Shown here piece after piece: positions 24,933 through 33,300 of a stretch of DNA of 35,407 bases; positions within the stretch are counted from its first letter, which is position 1; each line of letters begins with the position of its first letter. Both the position numbers and the translations under genes were made by a program. Source of the stretch: Clostridia bacterium (GTDB lineage: Bacteria > Bacillota > Clostridia > UMGS1883). The DNA lies in NCBI GenBank assembly GCA_021202495.1, contig JAJQCX010000053.1, positions 1-35,407 of the forward strand, in the 5' to 3' direction. The notes beneath the pieces were generated by a model that did no database searches, was not told the origin of the DNA, and saw only the letters and a program-made list of their open reading frames with translations.

Positions 24933-25217
24933 TTAAAGATTGGCGTTGGATTCATTTTCCTCTCGGCGGGATTTTGTAATCCACTCGGCTACGTCTTCTT
25001 CCGAATTAAAGCCCGCCTTTTCGGCTTCACCCTGCATTTGCCGCCGGAATTGCTGCATAGCATAAATGGCGGAATTGATAACTCTGACTTGCCCGTTTTC
25101 GACAATGAATGTAACGCGGTCGCCGGTTGAAACGCCGAGAACGGCGCGGATGTTTTTGGGTATTGTCACTTGTCCCTTGGACATAACTCGTGCATCGTTT
25201 ACTAAAGTTTCGGTCAT
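24933..25217 (-). CDS. AbrB/SpoVT-MazE-type DNA-binding antitoxin-like protein
   Basis: MTETLVNDARVMSKGQVTIPKNIRAVLGVSTGDRVTFIVENGQVRVINS. Confidence 0.85.
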   Translation of the reverse strand: MTETLVNDARVMSKGQVTIPKNIRAVLGVSTGDRVTFIVENGQVRVINSAIYAMQQFRRQMQGEAEKAGFNSEEDVAEWITKSRREENESNANL

Positions 25218-25388
25218 AATGAAACACCTCCTGATTAAAAAGTAGGGAAGTAGGAAATCCCTACTTTTATTATATACAAATATGCGCAAAAAGTCAAGCC
25301 CCCTCTATGCTCCTGCTTGACATACCGGAAAAAAGAGAGTAAAATAGGGCTAATATTTATAATTTAACCGGCGGGGAGGTGTGCGGGC

Positions 25389-26900
25389 TTGAAATTTTTA
25401 AACAGGGCGCTCAATAGGTTTGTGCTTGTCACGCTGTCACTCGCGCTGCAGATGGCGCTGCTTTTTTGGTTTTCGGCAAATATGCTGCCTGCGGTGGATA
25501 TAATCATACGTATATTAAGCGTTTTTGCGGTGTGCTACGTGATAAGCAATTCCGGCAATTCCGAAATGAAGCTTTCGTGGACTGTCGTCATTTTGGTGCT
25601 GCCGGTTTTCGGAACGCTGCTCTATCTTTTGACCGGCGGCAAACGTCCCGCGCGCAGGCTCCGCCGCCGCTGCGAGAGCGTCATTGCGAAAAACGACGTC
25701 TTTGTTATTCATCAGCCCGAAAACGAAGCGGAGTTGGCTGAGAAAAACGAGCATCTTGCCGCACAGGCGCACTATCTTGACAATTGGGGCTTTCCGCTTT
25801 ATAAAAATACCGACGCGGTCTATTTTCCGCTCGGCGACGACATGTACCCCGTGCTTTTAGAGGAGCTCCAAAAGGCGGAAAAATTTATCTTTATGGAGTA
25901 TTTCATTTTAAACGAGGGCGAAATGCTGCAAAGCGTGCTGGGCATTTTGGAGAAAAAAGCGGCGGAGGGCGTTGAAGTTCGCCTTATTTACGACGACGTC
26001 GGCAGCGTTTTCAACCTTCCCTACGGCTATGACAAAAAGCTTGAGGAACGCGGCATAAAGTGCCACGCCTTTAACCCATATGTGCCCATCTTTTCCTCCG
26101 TTATGAATAACCGCGACCACAGAAAAATCTGCGTCATAGATTCAAAGGTGGGCTTTACGGGCGGGATAAACCTTGCGGACGAATATATAAATAAAATTGA
26201 AAAATTCGGTCATTGGAAGGACAACGCCGTCATGCTGAAGGGCGTCGGCGTGTGGGGGCTGACGATGATGTTTCTTGACATGTGGAACGCCTTTCGCCCG
26301 GAGGATGCCGATCTTAACCGTTTCAGAGCCCCGCTTTATTTTTCGGGCGACGATTGCGGCTTTGTGCAGCCGTTCGGCGATTCGCCGCTCGACGACGAGC
26401 TCGTTTCGGAAAACGTCTATATGAATGCGATAAACGCGGCGCAGAAATATATTTATATTTATACCCCTTACCTCATTCCCGACAGGGAATTGACGACCGC
26501 GCTCTGCCTTGCGGCGAAAAAGGGCGTCGACGTCAAGCTCATCGTTCCCGGCATTCCCGATAAAAAGGCCGTTTATGCAATAACAAAGTCGTATTACGGC
26601 GCGCTTATCCGCGGCGGAGTTAAGATTTATAAATATCTCCCCGGCTTTGTCCACGCCAAAGGCTTTGTAGCGGACGACATTGTCGCCTGCGGCGGCACGA
26701 TTAACCTTGATTTCCGCAGTCTTTACCACCACTTTGAATGCGGCTGCATGTTTTATTATTCGCCGGTTGTCGGCATGATAAAAAAGGATTTTGAAGAGAC
26801 GCTCGAAAAATGCGAGCGGATAGAAAAATATCAAAAATTCAACGGTCTTTTCGGGAATATGTACCACGCAATTATGAGATTAATCGCACCGCTTTTGTAA
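25389..26900 (+). CDS. cls: Cardiolipin synthase
   Basis: Two HKD motifs: NRDHRKICVIDSKVGFTGGINLADEY and VHAKGFVADDIVACGGTINLDFRS; N-terminal TM segments. Confidence 0.9.
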   Translation: MKFLNRALNRFVLVTLSLALQMALLFWFSANMLPAVDIIIRILSVFAVCYVISNSGNSEMKLSWTVVILVLPVFGTLLYLLTGGKRPARRLRRRCESVIAKNDVFVIHQPENEAELAEKNEHLAAQAHYLDNWGFPLYKNTDAVYFPLGDDMYPVLLEELQKAEKFIFMEYFILNEGEMLQSVLGILEKKAAEGVEVRLIYDDVGSVFNLPYGYDKKLEERGIKCHAFNPYVPIFSSVMNNRDHRKICVIDSKVGFTGGINLADEYINKIEKFGHWKDNAVMLKGVGVWGLTMMFLDMWNAFRPEDADLNRFRAPLYFSGDDCGFVQPFGDSPLDDELVSENVYMNAINAAQKYIYIYTPYLIPDRELTTALCLAAKKGVDVKLIVPGIPDKKAVYAITKSYYGALIRGGVKIYKYLPGFVHAKGFVADDIVACGGTINLDFRSLYHHFECGCMFYYSPVVGMIKKDFEETLEKCERIEKYQKFNGLFGNMYHAIMRLIAPLL

Positions 26901-26935
26901 CTTAACACAAATTTAATTATTTCGGCATTTTTATA

Positions 26936-26964
26936 TTGACAAAGGGTTTTCTTTGTGATATTCT
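26936..26964 (+). promoter_or_regulatory. rpsO promoter
   Basis: TTGACA - 17 bp - TATTCT. Confidence 0.6.
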
Positions 26965-26971
26965 TCTATTT

Positions 26972-27030
26972 GGTTTTTGACATAAAACCATGCTGTCCGC
27001 GGTCAACGGATTTGGTTTTCTCCGACCTTT
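26972..27030 (+). promoter_or_regulatory. rpsO leader with competing hairpins
   Basis: GGTTTT(26972)/AAAACC(26984)/GGTTTT(27014): the middle segment can pair with either side. Confidence 0.4.
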
Positions 27031-27071
27031 CACTTTGGCTGACGGGAATTAAATTTTTAGGAGGATTTTTT

Positions 27072-27335
27072 ATGACACCGCAGAAAAAAGCAGAAATCAT
27101 CAACGATTTCAAGAGAGCGGAGAACGATACCGGTTCTCCGGAGGTACAGATTGCGCTTCTCACCGAGCGTATCAATCACCTCAACGAGCATTTGAAGATT
27201 TATAAGAAGGATCATCATTCAAGACGCGGTCTTTTGAAGATGGTCGGTAAGAGACGCGCGCTCCTCGACTATCTAATGAAGAAGGACATCGAAAGATACC
27301 GTGCCGTTGTCGCAAAGCTCGGACTTAGAAAGTAG
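27072..27335 (+). CDS. rpsO: 30S ribosomal protein S15
   Basis: [68 protein letters not shown]. Confidence 0.97.
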   Translation: MTPQKKAEIINDFKRAENDTGSPEVQIALLTERINHLNEHLKIYKKDHHSRRGLLKMVGKRRALLDYLMKKDIERYRAVVAKLGLRK

Positions 27336-27342
27336 CATTTTA

Positions 27343-27380
27343 AACAAGGCGGGTGCAAAATATTGTTCCCGCCTTGTTTT
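27343..27380 (+). terminator. rpsO terminator
   Basis: AACAAGGCGGG...CCCGCCTTGTTTT. Confidence 0.8.
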
Positions 27381-27464
27381 CATACGGAGACTTATGTGAA
27401 GTTTCTCACTTACAAATGAAAATTGATATACGTTCAGCCGCGAAGCCTGTGTTGATTGTTTGTT

Positions 27465-27509
27465 GGGTGGCAGACTGCGGGCGGGGATAAACCCCGCCCC
27501 TACAACCGA
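27465..27509. repeat. GC-rich dispersed repeat (inverse of TTGTAGGGGCGGGG...CCCCGCCC)
   Basis: gggtggcagactgcgggcggggataaaccccgcccctacaaccg. Confidence 0.6.
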
Positions 27510-27548
27510 GACAGCGAGAAAATTGCGTAAAATGGGCTGATTTTGGGC

Positions 27549-27595
27549 TGGGCGGTAGACCGCGGCGGGAGCAAGCCCCCCGCCCTACGACCGAT
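27549..27595. repeat. Second copy of the GC-rich repeat, same orientation
   Basis: tgggcggtagaccgcggcgggagcaagccccccgccctacgaccga. Confidence 0.6.
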
Positions 27596-27704
27596 GAAGT
27601 GCGTAATTGTGAATTGGATTGGTTTTCATTTGTAAGTGATAAAATCATCGCATAAGTCCTCCGAAAAAAATGATATGAAAATTTTTATGGAGGAGTGTAA
27701 AAAC

Positions 27705-29795
27705 ATGTTCAAAACGTTTGAAACAACATTTGCCGGCAGACCTCTTGTTATCGAAACCGGCAAGATGGCACAGCTGGCGAGCGGTTCGTGCCTTGTGCGC
27801 TACGGCGAAACCGTCGTTCATGCGGCATGCACAATTTCCGCAAAGCCCCGTGAGGGAGTCGATTTCTTCCCTCTCTCGGTTGATTATGAGGAAAAGCTTT
27901 ACGCGGCGGGCAAAATCCCCGGCAGCTATTTAAAGCGCGAGGGTCGTCCTTCCGAAAAGGCAATCTTGGCGTCGCGCTGCATCGACCGTCCGATGCGTCC
28001 CCTGTTCCCCAAGGATTTGAGAAACGATGTTTCCATCGTAACAACCGTTATGAGCGTCGACCCCGATTGCTCGCCTGAGGTTGCGGCAATGCTGGGCGCG
28101 TCAATCGCGGCGTCGATTTCTCCCGCTCCGTTTAACGGACCTATCGCGGGCGTTGCCGTAGGTCTTGTTGACGGGCAGATTGTGTTAAACCCGACGCTTG
28201 AGCAGCGCAAGGTTTCGCAGATGTTCCTCACGATTGCGGGCACAAAGGAAAAGGTAAACATGATTGAGGCGGGCGGCAATGAAATCCCCGAAGACACCAT
28301 CTTCGAGGGCATTATGACCGCGCACACCGAGATTATTAAAATGTGCAAATTCATCGAGGAAATTCAGAGTGAAATAGGCAAGGAAAAGATTGAATACACG
28401 CCCATCGTCGTTCCCGAAGATTTGTATGAGGACGTCAAGGCGTTCGCGATTGATAAAGTAAAATACGCGCTCGACACCGACGACAAGAACATCCGCGAAG
28501 AGCGCCTCAAGCCCGTTTACGAAGAAGTTTATGAGGCAATGGCTGACAAATACCCCGAAACGGAGACCGCTATCATCGACGAGGCTATATATAAGCTGCA
28601 GAAATACATCGTTCGCCGTTGGATTCTTGACGAGGGCAGACGTGTTGACGGAAGAAAGCTTGACGAAATCCGTCCGCTCGCGAGCGAGGTAGGCATTTTG
28701 CCGAGAACGCACGGCTCCGCACTCTTTACGCGCGGTCAGACGCAGGTTTTGACAACCGTAACGCTCGGCATGCTTTCCGAGGCGCAGCTTCTTGACGGCA
28801 TCGACGAGGACGTTGAAAAGAGATATATGCATCAGTATAATTTCCCGTCGTATTCCGTGGGCGAAACGCGCGCGAGCCGCGGTCCCGGCAGACGTGAAAT
28901 AGGACACGGCGCACTTGCGGAAAAGGCGCTCGTTCCGGTCATTCCCTCACCCGAGGAATTCCCTTACGCGTTGCGCCTTGTTTCCGAGGTTCTTTCCTCC
29001 AACGGTTCGACCTCTCAGGGCAGCATCTGCGGCAGCACTCTCGCGCTCATGGACGCGGGCGTTCCGATTAAGGCTCCCGTTGCGGGCATTTCGTGCGGTC
29101 TTGTCACCGAGGGCGACAGATTTATCACAATGGTCGACATTCAGGGCTTGGAAGACTTCTTCGGCGACATGGACTTTAAGGTTGCCGGCACAAAGAAGGG
29201 CGTAACGGCAATTCAGGTTGACATTAAGATTGACGGCTTGACGCCCGAAATCATCAAAGAGGCGCTTGCAAAGACGCGCGAGGCGAGATTTAAGATTCTT
29301 GACGACTGCATGCTCAAGGCAATCGCCGAGCCGCGCGCCGAGATAAGCAAGTATGCGCCCAAGGTATTCACAATGAATATCGACCCCGAAAAAATTGGCG
29401 ATGTTATCGGCAAGCAGGGCAAGACAATTCAGGAAATAACGGCTCTGACCGGCACAAAGATAGATATCGAAGAGGACGGCACAATCTTCATCTCCACAAC
29501 CGACACCGAAGCTGCCGAAAAGGCGATAAAGATTATAAACGGCGTCTGCGGCGACATCAAGATTGGCGAGGTCTTCAAGGGCACGGTTACAAAGCTGATG
29601 GATTTCGGCTGCTTTGTCAAGTTCCTGCCCGGCAAGGAAGGACTTGTCCACATTTCAAAGCTCGACACAAAGCGTGTTGAAAAGGTTTCCGACGTTGTTT
29701 CGGTGGGCGATGAGATTGTGGTTAAGGTCATCGAATTTGACCGCCTCGGAAGAATAAATCTTTCGCGCAAGGATGCGCTCGGCGAAAAAGCGTAA
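27705..29795 (+). CDS. pnp: Polyribonucleotide nucleotidyltransferase
   Basis: MFKTFETTFAGRPLVIETGKMAQLASGSCLVRYGET...; KH (IGKQGKTIQEI) and S1 (GEVFKGTVTKLMDFGCFVKF) domains; SD ggaggag. Confidence 0.96.
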   Translation: MFKTFETTFAGRPLVIETGKMAQLASGSCLVRYGETVVHAACTISAKPREGVDFFPLSVDYEEKLYAAGKIPGSYLKREGRPSEKAILASRCIDRPMRPLFPKDLRNDVSIVTTVMSVDPDCSPEVAAMLGASIAASISPAPFNGPIAGVAVGLVDGQIVLNPTLEQRKVSQMFLTIAGTKEKVNMIEAGGNEIPEDTIFEGIMTAHTEIIKMCKFIEEIQSEIGKEKIEYTPIVVPEDLYEDVKAFAIDKVKYALDTDDKNIREERLKPVYEEVYEAMADKYPETETAIIDEAIYKLQKYIVRRWILDEGRRVDGRKLDEIRPLASEVGILPRTHGSALFTRGQTQVLTTVTLGMLSEAQLLDGIDEDVEKRYMHQYNFPSYSVGETRASRGPGRREIGHGALAEKALVPVIPSPEEFPYALRLVSEVLSSNGSTSQGSICGSTLALMDAGVPIKAPVAGISCGLVTEGDRFITMVDIQGLEDFFGDMDFKVAGTKKGVTAIQVDIKIDGLTPEIIKEALAKTREARFKILDDCMLKAIAEPRAEISKYAPKVFTMNIDPEKIGDVIGKQGKTIQEITALTGTKIDIEEDGTIFISTTDTEAAEKAIKIINGVCGDIKIGEVFKGTVTKLMDFGCFVKFLPGKEGLVHISKLDTKRVEKVSDVVSVGDEIVVKVIEFDRLGRINLSRKDALGEKA

Positions 29796-29804
29796 GATAA
29801 AAAT

Positions 29805-29833
29805 AAAAAGGGGCAGTAAAACGCCCCTTTTTT
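29805..29833 (+). terminator. pnp terminator
   Basis: AAAAAGGGGC agtaaaac GCCCCTTTTTT. Confidence 0.8.
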
Positions 29834-29852
29834 AATAGGATGTGATTCTTAT

Positions 29853-31070
29853 ATGATCAAAGTTACGGAGCTTAAAAATTCGCTCAAGGTCGTCTGTGAA
29901 AAAACGGCGGCGCAGAGCGTCTATGTCGGCGTGTGGGTCAAGGCGGGCAGCGGCAATGAAACGCTTGACGAATGGGGGATAAGCCATTTTATCGAGCACA
30001 TGGTTTTTAAGGGTACGACAAACCGAACCGCGCAGGAAATCAGCGAGCAGACCGATTTTGTCGGCGGCCAGTCAAACGCGTTCACCTCGCGCGACTGCAC
30101 CTGCTTTTACTGCCGCACACTGCCTGAGGATTTGGAGCTTTCGTTTGACATTCTTTCCGATATATACCACAATTCCCTTTTGGACAAATCCGACGTCGAT
30201 TTGGAGCGCGGCGTTATCAAAGAGGAAATAAATATGCTTGAGGACTGCCCTGAGGATTTGGTGCAGGACAGGCTGCTCGCCGCAATGTATCAAAACCACG
30301 CCATGGGTCGCGAAATTGCGGGCAGCGCCGAAAGCGTGGATAAAATAGACGCTCGTCTCATGCGTGATTATATGCGCCGCTACTACACCCCCGACAACAC
30401 GGTTATAACAATTTGCGGCGCGTTTGACGAGGCTGAGGCAATCGCTCTTGCCGAGAAATATTTTTCGCATAGCACGCTTCACTTTTCGGGAAAGAGAGCG
30501 GAAGTGCCGCCCTTCACGCCCGTTTCGTGCAAATGGACAAAGGAGACGGAGCAGACGCATCTTTGCATTACATATCCGTCCTTTTCCGGCTTTGACAAGC
30601 GGCTTTACGCGGTTTCGGCGCTCAGCAACATTTTCGGCGGCAGCATGTCGAGCCGTCTTTTCCGCACCGTGCGCGAGGAGCGCGGCTTGTGCTACAGCAT
30701 TTATTCCTACGCCTCACAAACGCCCGTTTCGGGGCTCTTTGCGATATATGTCGGGCTTAACCAAGCCTGCCTTGACGAGGCGGAGAATATAATAGCCTCC
30801 GAAACGGCGCGCCTTTTAAAGGACGGGATAACGGATTACGAGCTACAAAAGGGAAAGGCACAGCTCAAAGCCTCCATGCTGATGGACATGGAAAACCCCG
30901 CCTCGCGAATGAGCCTTTTGGGACGCGATTTGCTGCTCTACGGCGAGGTTCGCCCGGTTGAACAGATTGCAAATCTTATCGACAGCGTGACAAAGCGCGA
31001 CATCGAGGACGCCGCGCACGCGATTTTTGAGCAAAAGCCCGCGCGGGGAATAATCATAAACGACAGATAA
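29853..31070 (+). CDS. M16 family zinc peptidase (mitochondrial processing peptidase-like)
   Basis: GISHFIEHMVFKGT (HxxEH inverted zinc motif). Confidence 0.92.
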   Translation: MIKVTELKNSLKVVCEKTAAQSVYVGVWVKAGSGNETLDEWGISHFIEHMVFKGTTNRTAQEISEQTDFVGGQSNAFTSRDCTCFYCRTLPEDLELSFDILSDIYHNSLLDKSDVDLERGVIKEEINMLEDCPEDLVQDRLLAAMYQNHAMGREIAGSAESVDKIDARLMRDYMRRYYTPDNTVITICGAFDEAEAIALAEKYFSHSTLHFSGKRAEVPPFTPVSCKWTKETEQTHLCITYPSFSGFDKRLYAVSALSNIFGGSMSSRLFRTVREERGLCYSIYSYASQTPVSGLFAIYVGLNQACLDEAENIIASETARLLKDGITDYELQKGKAQLKASMLMDMENPASRMSLLGRDLLLYGEVRPVEQIANLIDSVTKRDIEDAAHAIFEQKPARGIIINDR

Positions 31071-31077
31071 AAAATGC

Positions 31078-31112
31078 GCATCAAAGAAGTTTTGCCTCTT
31101 TGATGCGTTTTT
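31078..31112. terminator. Terminator after M16 peptidase
   Basis: GCATCAAAGA agttttgcc TCTTTGATGC gtttttt. Confidence 0.8.
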
Positions 31113-31114
31113 TC

Positions 31115-31309
31115 TCATTTTTCTTCTTCGGGGAAACAGGATTTGCCGTACCAAATAGGCTCAAAATCCTTTTCATCATTCAGCGGAATTTCCTTTGCCC
31201 TCTCCGCCTTCGGAAACGGAAACGCGGCGGCGGCTTCTATCGGCAGCGGATATGTCACATAAAAAACCTTGGGCTCATCCAAAGCGAAAACCTCCTTTTT
31301 GTGGTTCAT
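31115..31309 (-). CDS. Hypothetical small protein (64 aa from internal Met)
   Basis: MNHKKEVFALDEPKVFYVTYPLPIEAAAAFPFPKAERAKEIPLNDEKDFEPIWYGKSCFPEEEK; no clear SD. Confidence 0.3.
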   Translation of the reverse strand: MNHKKEVFALDEPKVFYVTYPLPIEAAAAFPFPKAERAKEIPLNDEKDFEPIWYGKSCFPEEEK

Positions 31310-31333
31310 ATATATGAATCCGAAGGAGGTTTT
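31287..31333. promoter_or_regulatory. Nested palindrome
   Basis: AAAACCTCC...TTCATATATATGAA...GGAGGTTTT. Confidence 0.4.
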
Positions 31334-31367
31334 ATGACATGAGGAAGCATGAATTTGATTGCCGCAG

Positions 31368-32153
31368 TTATTCTCCGAATCCGATATATGTTCCAAATCC
31401 GAGCATATACAGAGCTAATTCAAAAGAACCTTCCTTGCTTTCGGCAATTTTTTTCAATTCGTCAATAACCGTATCGTTTGGTGTTGCCACCGAATCTGAA
31501 GATTGAAGCACATCCTCTATAACAGCGGGCAAAACCATACACATTCGGTAAAATGCATCAGGCTGTCCGGTAACCATTTTATAGAATTCATCCATACTGA
31601 CGCGGCGAATTCTGCGGTGCTTTTGTTTTACTCCGTCAACCGTTACTTGCCATGTTATGTTTTGAGACCTTTTGGCTATTGCTTCTACTAAGCAGCAGGC
31701 GCAATCATCATCTGACAACAATTGCCCTTGCATTTTAATGTATGTTTTTCCGCTTGACGCGGAATTCATCGTATTATGCTTATTTTTCATTTCAACATAC
31801 ACAGTTTTTACTTTGCCACATTCGGGTATTTCTATTCCGCTTTCCTGTGTAAAAATCACATCCCAGCCCGCCGACGGTACGGTACAGCCGGGCATATATT
31901 GAAAAATGCGCTGATGAAAATACCCTATGTCATTATTGTTTGACTTGTCTCGCTGCCTGAAAATTTCGTTTTTTATAATTTCGTCCCAAGTGTAACAATA
32001 AACGGTCTTGTCAAAAATAAGTTTAATGGGGTCAACGATGTTGCTGTTAAATTTCGATAAGTCGTAGGGAGCGAGTTTTTCGCCATAGTGTTGTATGGTC
32101 ATTTGAACATGATGGCGAAAATCCTGTTCGGATATAAAGCTTAAATTCCACAA
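31368..32153 (-). CDS. Type II restriction endonuclease, Eco47II family
   Basis: MWNLSFISEQDFRHHVQ...SNIVDPIKLIFDKTVYCYTWDEIIKNEIFRQRDKSNNNDIGYFHQRIFQY...YVEMKNKHNTMNSASSGKTYIKMQ. Confidence 0.85.
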   Translation of the reverse strand: MWNLSFISEQDFRHHVQMTIQHYGEKLAPYDLSKFNSNIVDPIKLIFDKTVYCYTWDEIIKNEIFRQRDKSNNNDIGYFHQRIFQYMPGCTVPSAGWDVIFTQESGIEIPECGKVKTVYVEMKNKHNTMNSASSGKTYIKMQGQLLSDDDCACCLVEAIAKRSQNITWQVTVDGVKQKHRRIRRVSMDEFYKMVTGQPDAFYRMCMVLPAVIEDVLQSSDSVATPNDTVIDELKKIAESKEGSFELALYMLGFGTYIGFGE

Positions 32154-33205
32154 TTCAATCCATCCAATCCTTTTTTTATTTCAAGAGCAATATCATATGC
32201 CAAATTAACCGGCACAGCGTTTCCGACTTGTTTATATTGACTGCCAACACTTCCGCAGAAAGTCCATTCGTCGGGGAAAGACTGGATGCGCGCATTTTCC
32301 CGCACGGTGAACGGACGGGGTTCTAACGGATGACACCTTTCGGTTTGCTTTTGTGTAGGTGAGGTCAAAACCGCTAAAGACGGTTCGTCCATACTCATTC
32401 TGCGTAAAATGCCGGTTCGTCCGCCTCCCATATTCCAACAGCTTTTCATATATGCTTTGGCGATATTCTCCGGAATGTCGCGCCAATAGCCGCCCGGAGG
32501 TACAAGCGCAAAAATGTCACGCTTATATTTGGAATACTGCACGCCCAAGCTATCCGGAACATCTTGCAAAACATCGCGCAAAATGGGCTTGTATTCGTGA
32601 GGCTTTGGAAATTCAATTTTAATTTTATCGGTTAAATCACTGCGAATGCCTATTGTAATAAGCCTCTCACGTTTTTGTGCATTTCCATAATCCCATGCGT
32701 TCAGAACCTTTTTCTGAATTGTATATCCGGCATTTCTAAAAACATTTGTTATTGTGGCATAAGTTTTTCCACCGTTATGAGTTAATAATCCGCGCACATT
32801 TTCAAACAGAAAAGTTTTAGGCTTTAATTTTTCCAAAAAAACAGCATAATGATAGAACAACGTTCCTCTCGTATCCTCTAATCCCAGCCGCTTTCCGGCA
32901 TATGAGAACGCTTGACACGGCGCACCACCGGAGAGCATATCAAGTTGTCCGACTTCAAGATTGAAATATTCGGGCAAGTCCAAAGGCGAGATGTTCGCTA
33001 TATCGTCACAAATAACATTCCACTCAGGGCGGTTTAATTTCAAAGTATCTGCGGCATCCTTATCCAATTCTATTAAAGCAAGTGTGTTAAAGCCGGATTT
33101 TTCAATGCCGAGAGCCAGTCCTCCCGCACCTGCGAATAATTCAATAGTGGTGTAATCACGCTTGACGGGTGCAAGCGGTGTGTTTGAGCATAACTGCTTT
33201 TCCAT
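32141..33205 (-). CDS. DNA (cytosine-5-)-methyltransferase
   Basis: TIELFAGAGGLALGIEKSGF, GGAPCQAFSYAGKRLG, FLFENVRGLL, QKRERLITIGIR, GNAVPVNLA. Confidence 0.93.
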   Translation of the reverse strand: MEKQLCSNTPLAPVKRDYTTIELFAGAGGLALGIEKSGFNTLALIELDKDAADTLKLNRPEWNVICDDIANISPLDLPEYFNLEVGQLDMLSGGAPCQAFSYAGKRLGLEDTRGTLFYHYAVFLEKLKPKTFLFENVRGLLTHNGGKTYATITNVFRNAGYTIQKKVLNAWDYGNAQKRERLITIGIRSDLTDKIKIEFPKPHEYKPILRDVLQDVPDSLGVQYSKYKRDIFALVPPGGYWRDIPENIAKAYMKSCWNMGGGRTGILRRMSMDEPSLAVLTSPTQKQTERCHPLEPRPFTVRENARIQSFPDEWTFCGSVGSQYKQVGNAVPVNLAYDIALEIKKGLDGLNCGI

Positions 33206-33300
33206 ATTTGAACGCCCTCCAAGACAAAAGGTCGTCTATTCTTAGTATTTATTATACCTCAAGATGTCAAACGCTTCAAGCGCGAAATGTAAATGTTTCG

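Larger units (their letters stand above)
27385..27664. repeat. ~280-bp inverted-repeat-bounded element between rpsO and pnp
   Basis: CGGAGACTTATGtGAaGttTcTCACTTACAAATGAAAA versus inverse of TTTTCATTTGTAAGTGATAAAATCATCGCATAAGTCCTCCG; perfect 17-bp core 27406-27422/27623-27639. Confidence 0.75.

Noticed and set aside
28185-29651. Long minus-strand ORFs opposite pnp
   Set aside because: Shadow ORFs; pnp is unambiguous on the plus strand.
33206-33300. TTGACA...TATAAT promoter for the methyltransferase
   Set aside because: Spacing between the hexamers is only about 8 bp, too short for a sigma-A promoter.
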